Shown: one piece after another, positions 1-11,068 of the stretch
Layout: every line of letters starts with the position of its first letter
How positions within the stretch are numbered: position 1 is the stretch's first letter
DNA from: Apoderus coryli
Taxonomy: Eukaryota > Arthropoda > Insecta > Coleoptera > Attelabidae
DNA: 64,000 bases
Direction of reading: 5' to 3'
Assembly: GCA_911728435.2 (NCBI GenBank)
Contig: OU452203.1
Location: 22,446,134 to 22,510,133 of the forward strand
The notes under the pieces: model-generated
The model's input: only the letters and a program-made list of their open reading frames with translations
Database searches by the model: none
Told to the model about the DNA's origin: nothing
Translations under genes and position numbers: made by a program

Positions 1-549
1 GCAATTTCGTATATTTTTAGTCGCAATCGTGTCAAAGAATGACGTACACATTCGTATATTCTATTGAAAAATTATTAATCTTTAAAAATATGACTCACTT
101 CACACATACTACGTTTCTTTTATAAATATCACTATTCCAAATGTCATATAAATTGCTACCCCACACAAAAATATTTCGATATCAATAAATAATTGTTTGT
201 ATTGGAAGCACCTAGCTAACAAACCTTATATGAAAATTTCCAATCAAAACTGATACTTACTTATCTAAAAAATAATGCAAATACACTGAACTCCACCACC
301 AAAGAAGTAGAGGTTTTCCATAGTGTCAAATTATAACATAAATCCATCTGTCATAATAATTAACATGTACTATACTGTCTATAGTAAAACAACGTATATA
401 AATACAATAATTTCCAAAAATGTGCAAAAATATTACTGTAAAAGACAGAATGGAAATTGAAAAAGAATATATACCGGAAGATAAGTGTACAATCATATAA
501 AATAGGGTTATCACCGTACACATGCCGCAACGACTTAATAAAACGTGAA

Positions 550-595
550 TAAAACTACCACAAAACAACTGGGAAATCCCAAAGGGATTTCTTGT
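550..595 (+). repeat. Hairpin-bearing dispersed repeat, copy A
   Basis: A ~46-bp sequence shared with 59161-59205. The 5' half (taaaactaccacaaaac) is identical in both. The 3' half forms a hairpin, here AATCCC / GGGATT with loop AAA, followed by the shared tail tcttgt. In the other copy the arms are AATCAC / GTGATT, so one stem pair changed on both sides. A 3'-terminal hairpin recalls Helitron/Helentron ends, but a CTRR terminus is not conserved between the two copies, so the class is open. Confidence 0.6.
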
Positions 596-2371
596 ACTAA
601 ACTAAAACGCGTGCGCTATGGAGTTGAATCCCCAACAGCCATGCGCGTCGGCTCGTTTTATTATTATTTATTTGATTCAAATAACAGTGGACTTGTTTCA
701 AATAACCAGGAATTAACTTTAATCTGTTATTTAAATTAAATAAATATTTATTTCTGCCAAAAGCACCCCAGGGCAAATAAATATTTTTTAAAAATCAAAT
801 ATCTCTATTGATTCTGGACAAACACTTATTTGAGTCAAATAAATTTTATTTGAGTTAAACAAATAAAAGCCAAATAATTATTGTATATAATTCTAATTAT
901 TTGAACGTTTTCAGCTCCATTTCTCTAGTGCTTTTTTGATATATTAATAAAACGCTTCAAGTATCTATTCCGAAAGGCTCAAAAATGAATTTAAAACATA
1001 TAAATGTTTATATATATGTATGTCAATTGTGCAAGGGTGAATAATGTTTTGTCCTAATCACTTTTAAATGTCTAAAAAATATATATACATAACGTTTCAT
1101 GTTTTATTCAAGCAAGTCTTTAATGTTTCCTTATGATGTAAAATTTAAATTCACCTTTATCTCTGATATTTTTTCTTGTATTTGCAATTTACATTTGAAC
1201 ATTAATTATTATGCATTTCTTTTTTTTGTTTTTTTTGTTTATACTCTATATTTGCTTTGTCTGGATTCTTGCCATTTATCTATAAGTGAATTTATGTGGA
1301 AATACGCCCCGAAGAAAGGATATTTTGGTGGATTTATTTATTTTCTAACAAAGACTACTACTATCAATAACTTAAATTGGTTGGGGTTGTTTGAAATATA
1401 TCCTTATGCTAAACAAATAGGACTTTTTAGGAACTCTACTTATATATTATATACTCAATTTAATCAAAGCTAAAAGATTTAATCAATGAAATGCAAGTTT
1501 ACAACGTGGGAAAACCTCAAGATTATATTTATGATTCTGTAAATGGTCATAGACTGTTTAGTAGTTGTAGATCTTTTGCTCCCGTTTCTTGCTTGCTAAA
1601 TAAATAAATTAATCTGGCGGTTGTGCGATTAAAAAATTGCGACAATATAAAAGTATAATTAAATAAAAGCGGTTCGACGCAAACCAAGCACCTGCAAGTT
1701 ATATGCGCGTTGAATTTTTTAATTTTTTTCTTTAAAATCCAAAGCAAATATTTTAATAATATTAAATAATGTATGGTCTCTGGAAAAAGAAATCGCAGCC
1801 ATGTTTCTTTTCCAACATGATAAATCGTCTCGGAGATTGACAGCATTTATATATTTAATGAATACGAACGTGTACAGTAGCGGATTGGTTAGAAAACTGA
1901 ACTAGTGGAATATATTTATTAAGGAAATGTTTTTTGAATTTATTTCATTGTTTTATTGTGGATCTCTCATCCAGTGAATTTCAAAATCAATCAAATTTGT
2001 TGCAATTTGAATCTGCTGACTTTTCTACTTACAATCAAGTCTAATTTTTATTAGTGTTCTAAAAGCAAAATATCGAGTACGAAATATGCGCATATACTAG
2101 TCTCTACTTAAAATTTTGAAACAACAAACTTCAATAGTAAGTAAATTATAATTTATTTTTTTCTCATAAATACTTTAAAAGTGTTAATAATTTTAATTAA
2201 ATTTTTTAACATCTGATGACATAAATTATATTATTTTTTGATTTCATTTCAATGATTTATTTGGATTTTTGTTGTACTTGTATATACTCAGTTAATTTGA
2301 TGCGAAAAAGCTAAATAAAATATTAATTTTAGTTTTTTTCATGTCCGTAAATATAATAAATTAAAAATATT

Positions 2372-2426
2372 TTAATGGCAAAGCAACCAGCATTTTAGTC
2401 CGCTTTGCCATTAAATTATTTTTCAT
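2372..2426 (+). repeat. Inverted-repeat hairpin plus 35-bp dispersed repeat
   Basis: The arms tttaatggcaaagc and gctttgccattaaa (14 bp, perfect) enclose a 17-nt loop. The right part, 2392-2426, recurs without mismatch at 27662-27696, where the left arm is missing. This is probably the end of an unrecognised transposable element. Confidence 0.6.
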
Positions 2427-2547
2427 TAATTTTAGTGTTTATTTAGAAAACTTGTGCTTGTAATTCAATACAAATCGTGGTACTAGCCAGTAGAGTAGTT
2501 GTTTTGCCTTGTTCTCTAAATTTATACATAACATTTTCGTTGGAGGG

Positions 2548-3336
2548 GACAGATGAAGATTTGCATGCGTTTTAACCAATTGTCAAAGCACTTTTGCCAC
2601 TCTGATTGAGGTATCTCCAAACCATGCATTCTGAACGCAGCAACCGCTTCTTCAGGTGTCGAAAAACGTTGACCTCTCGTTTGTTTTTTACGTACGGGAA
2701 TAAAAAGAAGTCATTCGGTGCCAAGTCAGGACTATACGGCAGATGACTCAGCAAATCGATGTTTTGGGTGCTCAAAAATGCAGTTGTTTGAGCCGATGTG
2801 TGAGAGCTCGCTTTGTCGTGGTGAAAAGTGATCCGTCTTCGGCGGTTGGTTTTCCTGATTTCTTGGAAGACAACTGGCAATCAAATAGTTGTGTACCACT
2901 CAGAATTGACTTTTGTTGGATTTGGCTCATCTTGAAACACCCATACAGTCGACTGTTGTTTACTTTCGGGCTCATATGTGTAAATTCACGATTCATCACC
3001 TGTCACGATGTCATAGACGTGTTTCGAAGCACCACGATCGTATTTTTTGAGCATTTCTTTCTACCAATCGACACGAGCCTTTTTTTGAGCGATTAACATT
3101 GTGTGGCATCCAGCGCGAACAAATTTTTTTGACAGTCAAATGTTTATGTAATATTGAATGTATGCTGATCCCACTAATGCCTAAGGTTGCCTCAATCTCT
3201 TGATAGGCCACAAGACGATCTTGCAATATCAGTTCGCGCACAGCATCAATGGTTTTCGGAACAACAACTGATTTTGGACGACCAACTTTACGATAGACAG
3301 GGTTGCCAAATTCCGAAATATAAAAGCCAACCCTCG
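2548..3336 (-). mobile_element. mariner (DD34D) deletion derivative, copy 1
   Basis: Minus-strand remnant of a Tc1/mariner-superfamily transposon. The outer TIR at 3305-3336 reads inward with the same sequence as the mariner ends at 12760 and 14072, and a TA follows at 3337-3338. Reading leftward, a 5' UTR scrap is fused to the helix-turn-helix region (KVGRPKSVVVP ... LGISGISIHSILHKHL, about 3290-3130). The catalytic half follows at about 2880-2560, with an HHDKASSHTSA second-aspartate motif and SPDLAPNDFFLF containing the third aspartate. Frameshifts separate the blocks, most of the N-terminus is deleted, and the 3' TIR is missing (truncated near 2548). Not functional. Confidence 0.88.
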
Positions 3337-3714
3337 TATTTGTTAAGTATATTATTGTGGAAGTTGAATAAATTAAATTTGTTGGTATCGAATCATGTTC
3401 CAAGTGTAAATATATTGTGAAATGTGTATATTTGTTGATAAAAATGTGCTGTAAAATTTTCAAAACAGTCTGACATCAGAGCATTATGTTAGTATGTTGT
3501 TTAGGTGAGTAGATTTCAATAACAAAAGCACTCACGTCGTTTTTTTTTCTATTATGAAAAAATTGACAGTTTGGGAACCATTTTAAAAATGGAGGTTTCC
3601 CTTAAAGATTAGAGCGAATGCTATCACGTTTTATTATTCTAAAAAATGGGTTGCATATATTTTATTTTAAAGGACAATCAGTTCTATTACGTATTGAAGG
3701 TAATATCATTATTT

Positions 3715-4330
3715 AAAGGACCTCCTCTGCACGTTTTTGAATTGCGCTTGCATTGTTCTTCTTAACCAGAGTTCCGCTCAAGGATAGGGAATTCTCATCA
3801 GCCCAAATGTGCGCCAACTTTATACAGTTCTTCTTTCCCAACTTTTGCTGTCCAGCACACTGTTGTTTTTCGGGAATAAATGTTTTGGCATTTTATTGTT
3901 AGTAAGCAAGACAGTTAGCCTTATTAAAGAGCTGTGGTTAGTCCTAGCCTGGACTGTCCTCGATATTTCTACCGACATCGATGCAAAACAAAAACACACA
4001 CAGAAGGCAAACTGAACGAACCGAGAAAAGACAACACAACAAATGCAAAAAAAGAAAGCCGTAGAGCAGTATATACAAGAGGTCCAATTAAAATTTTCTA
4101 AGTGCGGCAAAATTCTCTTGATATAAAGAATAATACAGGCAACTGAGGGATAAAAAAAATATATAAGCAAAGGCAAGACAAGGATGGTTGAGAGACGAAA
4201 CGGTATTTTTATTATAAATGGTGGGCGCAATGTCTAGAAAGAGAGAGCGAGAACGATGGCAAGGCGACGGAGTTTATCGCCATAGTAAATGCGTCAGAAA
4301 TGAGAGACCAATTACAATAAAAGAGAAAGG
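3715..4330. promoter_or_regulatory. Candidate Polycomb/Trithorax-response-like element
   Basis: A non-repetitive, less AT-rich block inside the presumed Ubx intron. Within about 120 bp it has GAGAG motifs (GAGA factor type) at 4190-4194, 4241-4247 and 4302-4306, and two PHO-core GCCAT motifs in opposite orientation (ATGGC 4256-4260, GCCAT 4279-4283). Clusters of GAGAG and GCCAT are typical of Drosophila PREs, and Ubx is a classic PRE target. Single-sequence motif evidence only. Confidence 0.3.
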
Positions 4331-5184
4331 AAACGCCGAAAAAAGATATGCGACGGTACTATGGTAGTCGTGTTGAAGCTGTGTGGATATATTCGCTCTA
4401 GAATTAAAACCAAATTGTCTATTTATTGCAAATAAATAATACCTTAACTTGGTTTTCCTATAGAGAACGCCGTTTCGATAATTTTCCGAGAACTTCATTC
4501 TATAGGTAATGTTTTATTTAATTTAATTTACACTTTATTCCAATGAATGCAATTTTTTTTTTAGTGTTGATTCGCTTAATGCGTTTGTCTGGCTGCACTG
4601 TTACTCGCGATAAAAGGGGTCTTACTGTATATATTATACTCTAAATAATGACATAGGAATAATATTGTAACTTGCAGCTTCAATGTTAATTAGGTTGTTA
4701 ATATATTGCTAAAACAATACATACCTATTCAACGCCGGCGTTCGAAACGTTCCTAAAATATATACATATTTTATATCTATCTAATTTTTAATATCAGTGT
4801 TCAACAGCCATGGATAAAGTTATTTCACAATCAACTAAAACCATCAAAATATCAGCAATTTTGAGTAGTAATAGTAGTCCAGGTTGTTTGTTAGTAAGGA
4901 CTATACAAAGCTGTACGTATATCTCGAGGTCTCGAAAAGTTCCATGATTGTAAACTTTAAAATTATTATAGAGGATATACGATTTTTAAATTTGCAAATA
5001 AATATTGACAAATGAATATCTACTAAAATAAAAATATATTTCAAAATCGTTTGTTATTATTGTAAACAAAAATCCATTATGTGTTTAAATTTTAATATTT
5101 ATTAACTGTCATGGTACTTCTAACTTTGGGAAGTTCAGATATTGGAACGAAACGTTGTATATTGATTGAGATATACTAATGGTG

Positions 5185-5392
5185 TATATATTTTGCTGTT
5201 TATTTTCTTGATTTTAGGTCAGGATTTTATAAAATTTTAACTACCACATAGTATTGAAACAATTTATTATGACATTTCGATCATTTTTTTTTATCTTTGT
5301 CAAATATCTAAGATATTTGTTACAATATTATGTGGTAGTTAAAATTTTATAAAATCCTGACCGAAAATCAAGAAACTTCACAGCAAAATATA
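5185..5392. mobile_element. Fold-back MITE, family sharing ends with 38310-38552
   Basis: Near-perfect inverted arms of about 68 bp (5187-5255 and 5325-5391) surround a ~70-bp AT-rich centre. The arm includes tcttgattttaggtcagg and a stretch ending in taactaccacata. The words cttgattttaggtca also start the fold-back at 38310, so both seem to share a terminus. No coding capacity. Confidence 0.75.
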
Positions 5393-5474
5393 ATAAAGAA
5401 AAGGTCAAAGAAAAATAAAAAACAAATTTATATATGGTGTATATGTATTTTTATAGTAGTATATGTATAAACTT

Positions 5475-5825
5475 ATTGCATTCTGCAAAGGCCCCATAAC
5501 TATTTTTGAATCCCGCTCCTCTTAGATATGGATTACTTCAATAAATATGTAAAATTGTTCTTTGGAGGTCATATAACGTCCCTATTATATTTATAAGGCT
5601 CCATCATATACTCATTCTATTTTTATTAAATTTGAACGAATATTCCAGAGGTTGTAACGTCCTTATTACAGTGCCAACTTCCTGGAGACCTTGAAATATT
5701 TAAAACATAGTTATGAATAACCTTATTGCATTTTACAAAAGCCGCATAACCATTTTTCAACCCAATATGGATTATTTCAATAAATATGTAAAATTGTTCA
5801 TTGGCAGTCATAACGTTCCTATTAC
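5475..5825. repeat. Diverged direct repeat, two copies about 245 bp apart
   Basis: Copy 1 at about 5475-5590 and copy 2 at about 5721-5825 share the block tggattacttcaataaatat (tt for ac in copy 2), followed by gtaaaattgtt and a version of gtcataacgt-cctatta. Probably an old tandem duplication. Confidence 0.65.
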
Positions 5826-6105
5826 AAAAAATATATAATACAACAGATACAAAGTTACCCTATACCTATATCTTAACTTAATATAAACAATTTTGTTTTA
5901 TATCTACCTACAAGTCTATATTATAAACGTTTTAAGTGTTAAAGAGCACTTCAATGCAGCTAGTTTTAATATATTTATATACAAAATATATTTAAGAATA
6001 TTAAATAAGCACCTATTGAAACTACCTTAAACCGAAGTAAGGTGGCAATTATTGCGTATAATAAACAAAAGAGAGCCAATATGGGTTCGGTTTGATTAAA
6101 ATTAC

Positions 6106-6129
6106 ATGTAAAACATGCTTGTTTTACAT
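6106..6129. repeat. Perfect 10-bp palindrome
   Basis: The arms ATGTAAAACA and TGTTTTACAT are separated by TGCT. It could be a protein-binding palindrome, a transposon scar or chance. No partner copy found. Confidence 0.4.
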
Positions 6130-8520
6130 TCTATTGTTTTCCGAAAACGATACTCTCCTGTTTGCGCATCAGAAAAGATGGTAACGAAAAGAACAAAAGG
6201 ATCGGTATATATAGACTTTTTTTTTTGTTTTATTTTAGTCGATAGCAGCTATTTTGCGTATTTTTATTTCACTCTAGGTATTGTATGACTTAATTTTTAT
6301 ATTTATTTATGTATATATTCAAAATGACTTTATTTAGTTTGGAATAATGGTGATACAACTAGACTGGTTCCTTCTACTACTCGAGTTTATTGCAGTTATT
6401 CGATATGTTATTGACTAAAAGTTCGAGCAATAAAATAGGACAGGACTTAATAAAGAAAAATGGAATGTAGCAGGAAAATCCTCAAGAATTCTTTAATACT
6501 CTGTATTATGAAATATGACTACTAGATCCCCCTATTGCAGTTATATATTACATAATATATTTTTTAATCTAACTATATAGGGCGTGTGTATGGTATCAAA
6601 TAAATCGTGTTGTGGTTTTAAATAAAAACGTTCTGATAACGTTTGTTTAGCTCTGGATTAATTTGCCAATTACAGTTTCGAGATTACACTCGAAATAGAT
6701 ATATTTATGAAAAAAAAAAGAGGCAAAACTAAACGTGTATAAACGTAAATTTGGAAAAACCATTTACGGAGGCATCCGCCCCCTTTTTGAGCACCGAAAA
6801 GATGGAGGACATCTGCTGAATAAGCTGCCGTAGCTGTCTTAAATAACTTTTATTTTCTGCCGCTTTTTAGGGGAACATATAACGAGGGGTTGTGCTATTT
6901 TCAGCCACCTCAATCTAATTATGATATTTAATTGGATAAGACAAGAAAACCCTTAGTTTATTGCAAAACCACATCTGTAAGTTGTTTATTTCAAACTGTA
7001 TAATATATCATACAGAAACATGTGTATTATAACATTTGATTTCTCTTTATTAAAATGCAATAATAAGTCTAGCTGCTATCTTCTATACTAATTATAATTC
7101 ATTATAAAAAAAAAAGGTTAGTTTTATCTAAAATGAATGAGAACCGAACTTTTTTTTTTAACAATAAACTTATAATCGCTTAAATTAACTACCGGGCGTA
7201 ATTTATATCACAAAATGTATCTAGATCAGTACCCAACTGTGCGTAGTAGAAGTCGAGGAGATAAATTATTACAAAATTTCGCAAAGCAAAAAAGTGTTAA
7301 AAGAACTTGCACGTATAGCCTTGATTTATATAACGCTTGCCTTATATATATATACAACCCTATCTTCTTCGTATAGATTTATTTTAATTATTTATTATTC
7401 AAGAATATTTATAACTCTTTTAGAATAAAGTTATTCTATACTCAATAACATGCAGCAAAAGATACTATGATAATCCAAATGACTTGATACGAGCCCGGAC
7501 GTCAAAGTGTGTTAGATTTTTGTTTTAACATTAAACTTTTTCTCATTCTTTTTACGTCTGCTAGTTTCTAAATCGCAATAACTTTTCTGGAAACTATTGT
7601 ATACTTTACATTACGATCTTTATCGAAAATTTATACAGCAAATACATAAGAGAGACATTTATACTATGTATATATGTATATAAGATGCTTTGCACAAAGC
7701 ACAGTAGCGCGCAATACTATTAATTCTCTTCTTACATTTATAGATATTTAATTTATTTAAGATTTTTGAACATATAGGTATCATTTAGTAGAATTGAAAA
7801 TCCTCAAATGCTGTTAATATAAAGTCTTGTGACAATACTAAGTCTAATTTGCTATAATAGGTGATAGTAACCTACGCTTATGTCCTTATTTTTTATTATC
7901 TAAAGCTGCTTTAACTTGGCAGCTTCAAACTTTACATAGTCATGGCGTTATTCTAAACCCGGAAGAGAAGCGCTGTGATTCCTTAACTTGGCTTTAAAGG
8001 CTTTAACTTTTTGGCTTGACTGCATAATTAGGATCTGCATAATAAAATAAATACAACCGCGTAATGCAAAACTGTTAATTTGATTGTAAAACAATTAAAA
8101 TTACCAATTAACTACTGATAAAACAGTTTTTTCTACCGCGTATCGGCTACAGCACGTTTCTTTGGTAATTTCTCTTCAAGCGTTAATTAGTTAGTTACGC
8201 GCTTTTTTTAATTTCAATTAAAAATTAGAGGACGCGCTAAAAGTTTGCATATAAAATGGAGAACAAACAGTGCCGCAATACTATGGTGTTGTCCGTTTAA
8301 CAACTTGTCATCAAAGAATGTTAATTCTTACGCAAAACGACGTTGACTGAAAATGGAGTTAAAAGTTTTTTCTTTATTATTGAACACAAAGCGAACAAGG
8401 GCTGTATTTGCTTATTAAGGTACATAGGCGTGCTTGAATAAGATTTAATTGAGTGCGTAATTTGATAACTAAATAGATGTCTAAGTACATTATTATGTTT
8501 TATTTGTAAAAGTTTTAAAA

Positions 8521-8970
8521 CCTTTGATTACTAATATACAATACAATATTTAAAATTGTATACAAAATGAATTAAAAACTTTGTATATTCGGAGTTCATA
8601 ATGATGTATCTACTTACCATAGGATATACAATCTTGTAATCATAATGTTCTCAATAAACAATGCTATGTTTATATATGTATATATTCTTAGAAAGAAATG
8701 AAATAAACTAACTTGTATACGAATTAAAAAAATCTCGTGACACTTTATAAACATTTGATTACTAATATACAATACAATATTTAAAATTGTATACAAAATT
8801 AATTAAAAACTTTGTAGATTTGGAGTTCATAATGATGTATCTACTTACCATAGGATATACAACTTTGTAATCATAATGTTCTCAATAAACAATGCTATGT
8901 TTATATATGTATATATTTTTATAAAGAAATGAAATAAACTAAATGTACGAATTAAAGAAATCTCGTGACA
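8521..8970 (-). repeat. 231-bp tandem duplication, probable SINE body
   Basis: Two head-to-tail copies (8521-8750 and 8752-8970, period 231 bp) share most of their length, from tttgattactaatatacaat to aaatctcgtgacac. Copy 2 abuts the tRNA-like head at 8965-9040 on the minus strand, so these look like body segments of a SINE whose body is present twice. A few substitutions and small indels show moderate age. Confidence 0.75.
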
Positions 8971-9040
8971 CAAGCTGGATTCGAACCAACATCTCCCAAT
9001 TGCCGGTCGGGTGTTTTATATTACTATACGCTTAGTTGAA
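8965..9040 (-). mobile_element. tRNA-derived SINE head
   Basis: On the minus strand this segment reads as a degraded tRNA. The pol III B box GGTTCGAATCC is intact at 8977-8987. Upstream is an anticodon-arm-like stretch with accgaccggcaattggg-type bases (about 8988-9012), and an A-box-like region lies farther upstream. The missing cloverleaf pairing and the attached AT-rich body indicate a SINE rather than a working tRNA gene. The parent tRNA is not identifiable by eye. Confidence 0.6.
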
Positions 9041-10630
9041 TATTATCTTTCTTTGTTTCTTTTTAGAAATATTGTTCTTATAATAAACAACTGGATCAAA
9101 AATGATATTGCTATGCTTTACCTGAATAGTTTTCAAAAGTATAAACACATGATGCTCTTTCCTGCATTACCTTGATTGGAATAAGTCCTGCTGACAGTTT
9201 AGAGATAGAAAACAAAATATCTTAAACAAAATTTCGTGGGTATTCATCATCTGTCGCGAAAGTGACCATTTACTTTAAAATAAATTTGTTTGAAGAATTT
9301 TTTTTGGACAGCTTCTACTTTATTTATATCTATCGAATAAATCTTAGAGCTTTTAGGTATTATTGTAATAGCTGAATTAGTATTTGATTGGACTTTTCAA
9401 ACCCGGAGTTTATAATGTATTTTTTAGCGCAATATACAACTGGAGAAAAAGTTATATATATATTTTCATAATTAAAGCTTTTTAAATCTTAAGAGGATGT
9501 TGTGAGCTTTGATAAACTATTCCTGGGATAACTAACAGTGAACTAAATAGTTTGTGATGTAAATTTGAATTTTTATAAATTATTTTCTAGATATTTATCA
9601 GTATTAAATATGTTCTTCATCGCTTTTTGTACCAACCACACCACAGACGCTGCCATTAATTTTCAAATGATTTATGTAAAGTATTTCACACACAAGTGGG
9701 ACCAGCGAGAACTCTTTAAGACAGGAATATGTTTCGTTTACTAACAGATTTATGACTCTAAGTGTGTAAGATGTTTTTTTATCTTATTTTTTTTTTGTTG
9801 TATATCCTGTAAAGCATTGCGAGAAATACGTCTTTTCATCATCGAAGTTTTTTTGTAACCCTTATCACGCAGGTAGAATTTTTTAGGAGAAAGTTGTGTT
9901 TTTTAACAAAAAAAGAGAAAGCTGTCTAAAATTTTTTTAGTGTAACTTGTAAAACGGCATAACAAAATTTAGTTTACGTCGTTGCCGGAAAATCCAATTC
10001 TCTCTATCGGAAAACGAAAACCGGGAGAATGAATCAAATTGTATAACATGGAAACAAGAAAAAAGTAACCACATATTGGGGACGGAAGTTGTACACCTAT
10101 CACGAACGTTTAGTTTTATTCGATAAAATGTATTAATATAGAAAAAGTTTTTGGATCCCCTTTGCACAATTCATTAATTTATTTATAGGCAATAAATACT
10201 CGATATATATACACAAAAATAAATTACTTGGAAAATTATTCTAGCAAATTGCAAAAGAACTTTATCAGAAACAAAGTTTCAACCCTTTTTCTTACAATAA
10301 TATAATATACTTACAGTTACCCCTTAAAATTTACGGACGCCAAAATGGCTATTAGAATTTGGGGTGGAATGCAATATAAGGGTGTACAATGCCGAAAAAA
10401 ATATGAAGTGACAAATTATACACATTCCACTTGATGCTATTTATTTGAAATGAAAGTTTAAATTAAACTATATAGTACAGAGTTTAAGATAATAAGTATC
10501 TTAAGATAAGATATATTACGCGATATACTATTAAGTTTGATAAACATTCATTTTAGTAGCTCCAAGTTGTAAATATCTACAATTACATTTTCAATTTACT
10601 TTTAATATCCTACAATCATGCAGAAATATA
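9041..10630. other. Noncoding intronic stretch
   Basis: AT-rich sequence with no recognisable gene, repeat array or transposon end. A 76-codon minus-strand frame near 10 kb has no recognisable motif and is treated as chance. Confidence 0.4.
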
Positions 10631-10632
10631 TA

Positions 10633-10975
10633 CAGGGTGGTCCAACGAAAAGTTTGCACCTAGCTTTTCTCTTTTTTTTGTAGTCGAATGCGAAAATGCT
10701 CGGACACGTCGATTTTGCTTTTGAGGGGGACACATTTTAAACATATTTTTCGATCTGCGCCTTTAACCCCCTAGCGGGGGTGAGTAACAACCCTAAAATT
10801 TTAAATGGAAAGAGGGGTCTAATGACATATCATTTGAAAGGACACAAAATTGTCTTTCTAATGATACCCTATTTGTCGAATTTTACTAAAACAGTTAATA
10901 CGAAAACGACTTTAAAGACATTAAGCCGATAATTTTGGTATTAATGAGAAATACAAATAAGTTTTAATTATTGCG
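10633..10975. repeat. Left long terminal inverted repeat of DD41D element
   Basis: Runs from the TA-flanked end to about the word gttttaattatt and is mirrored at 12374-12717. It contains ccccctagcggggg-type GC-rich stretches near 10769 that also form a local hairpin. Confidence 0.9.
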
Positions 10976-11068
10976 AGTGAAAACACCTGCAATCGTTAGT
11001 ACATTCCAATGTTTGTTAGTTTTAACATTGCTTTGTAAAAAAAGTAAACAAGCTGTTAAATTGATTTA

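Larger units (their letters stand above)
1..2545. other. AT-rich noncoding stretch, presumed Ubx intron
   Basis: No gene recognised. Open frames here (the longest is about 124 codons near 1.1-1.5 kb) are AT-rich, low-complexity and hydrophobic with no known motif, as expected by chance. Placement in the Ubx intron is inferred from the Ubx exon at 25756 and the lack of any other convincing exon. Two small repeats are listed separately (550-595 and 2372-2426). Confidence 0.5.
3337..8520. other. Presumed Ubx intron, mostly unannotated
   Basis: No exon recognised. The stretch contains a motif-rich block at 3715-4330, a fold-back element at 5185-5392, a diverged ~245-bp duplication at 5475-5825 and a short palindrome at 6106-6129, all listed separately. 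Two slightly less AT-rich, non-repetitive blocks (about 6750-6900 and 7860-8360, the latter with TTAATTAG-type homeodomain half-sites) could be regulatory. Nothing in the single sequence proves it. Confidence 0.4.

Noticed and set aside
1099..1473. 124-codon plus-strand frame
   Set aside because: Phe/Tyr/Ile/Leu-rich translation of AT-rich DNA, no recognisable motif, no splice or promoter context.
5125..5165. gaacgaaacgttg word as another hammerhead
   Set aside because: No CTGANGA at the required distance and no stem II.
8965..9040. Functional tRNA gene
   Set aside because: B box is good, but acceptor and D arms do not pair and the unit continues into an AT-rich body; SINE is more likely.
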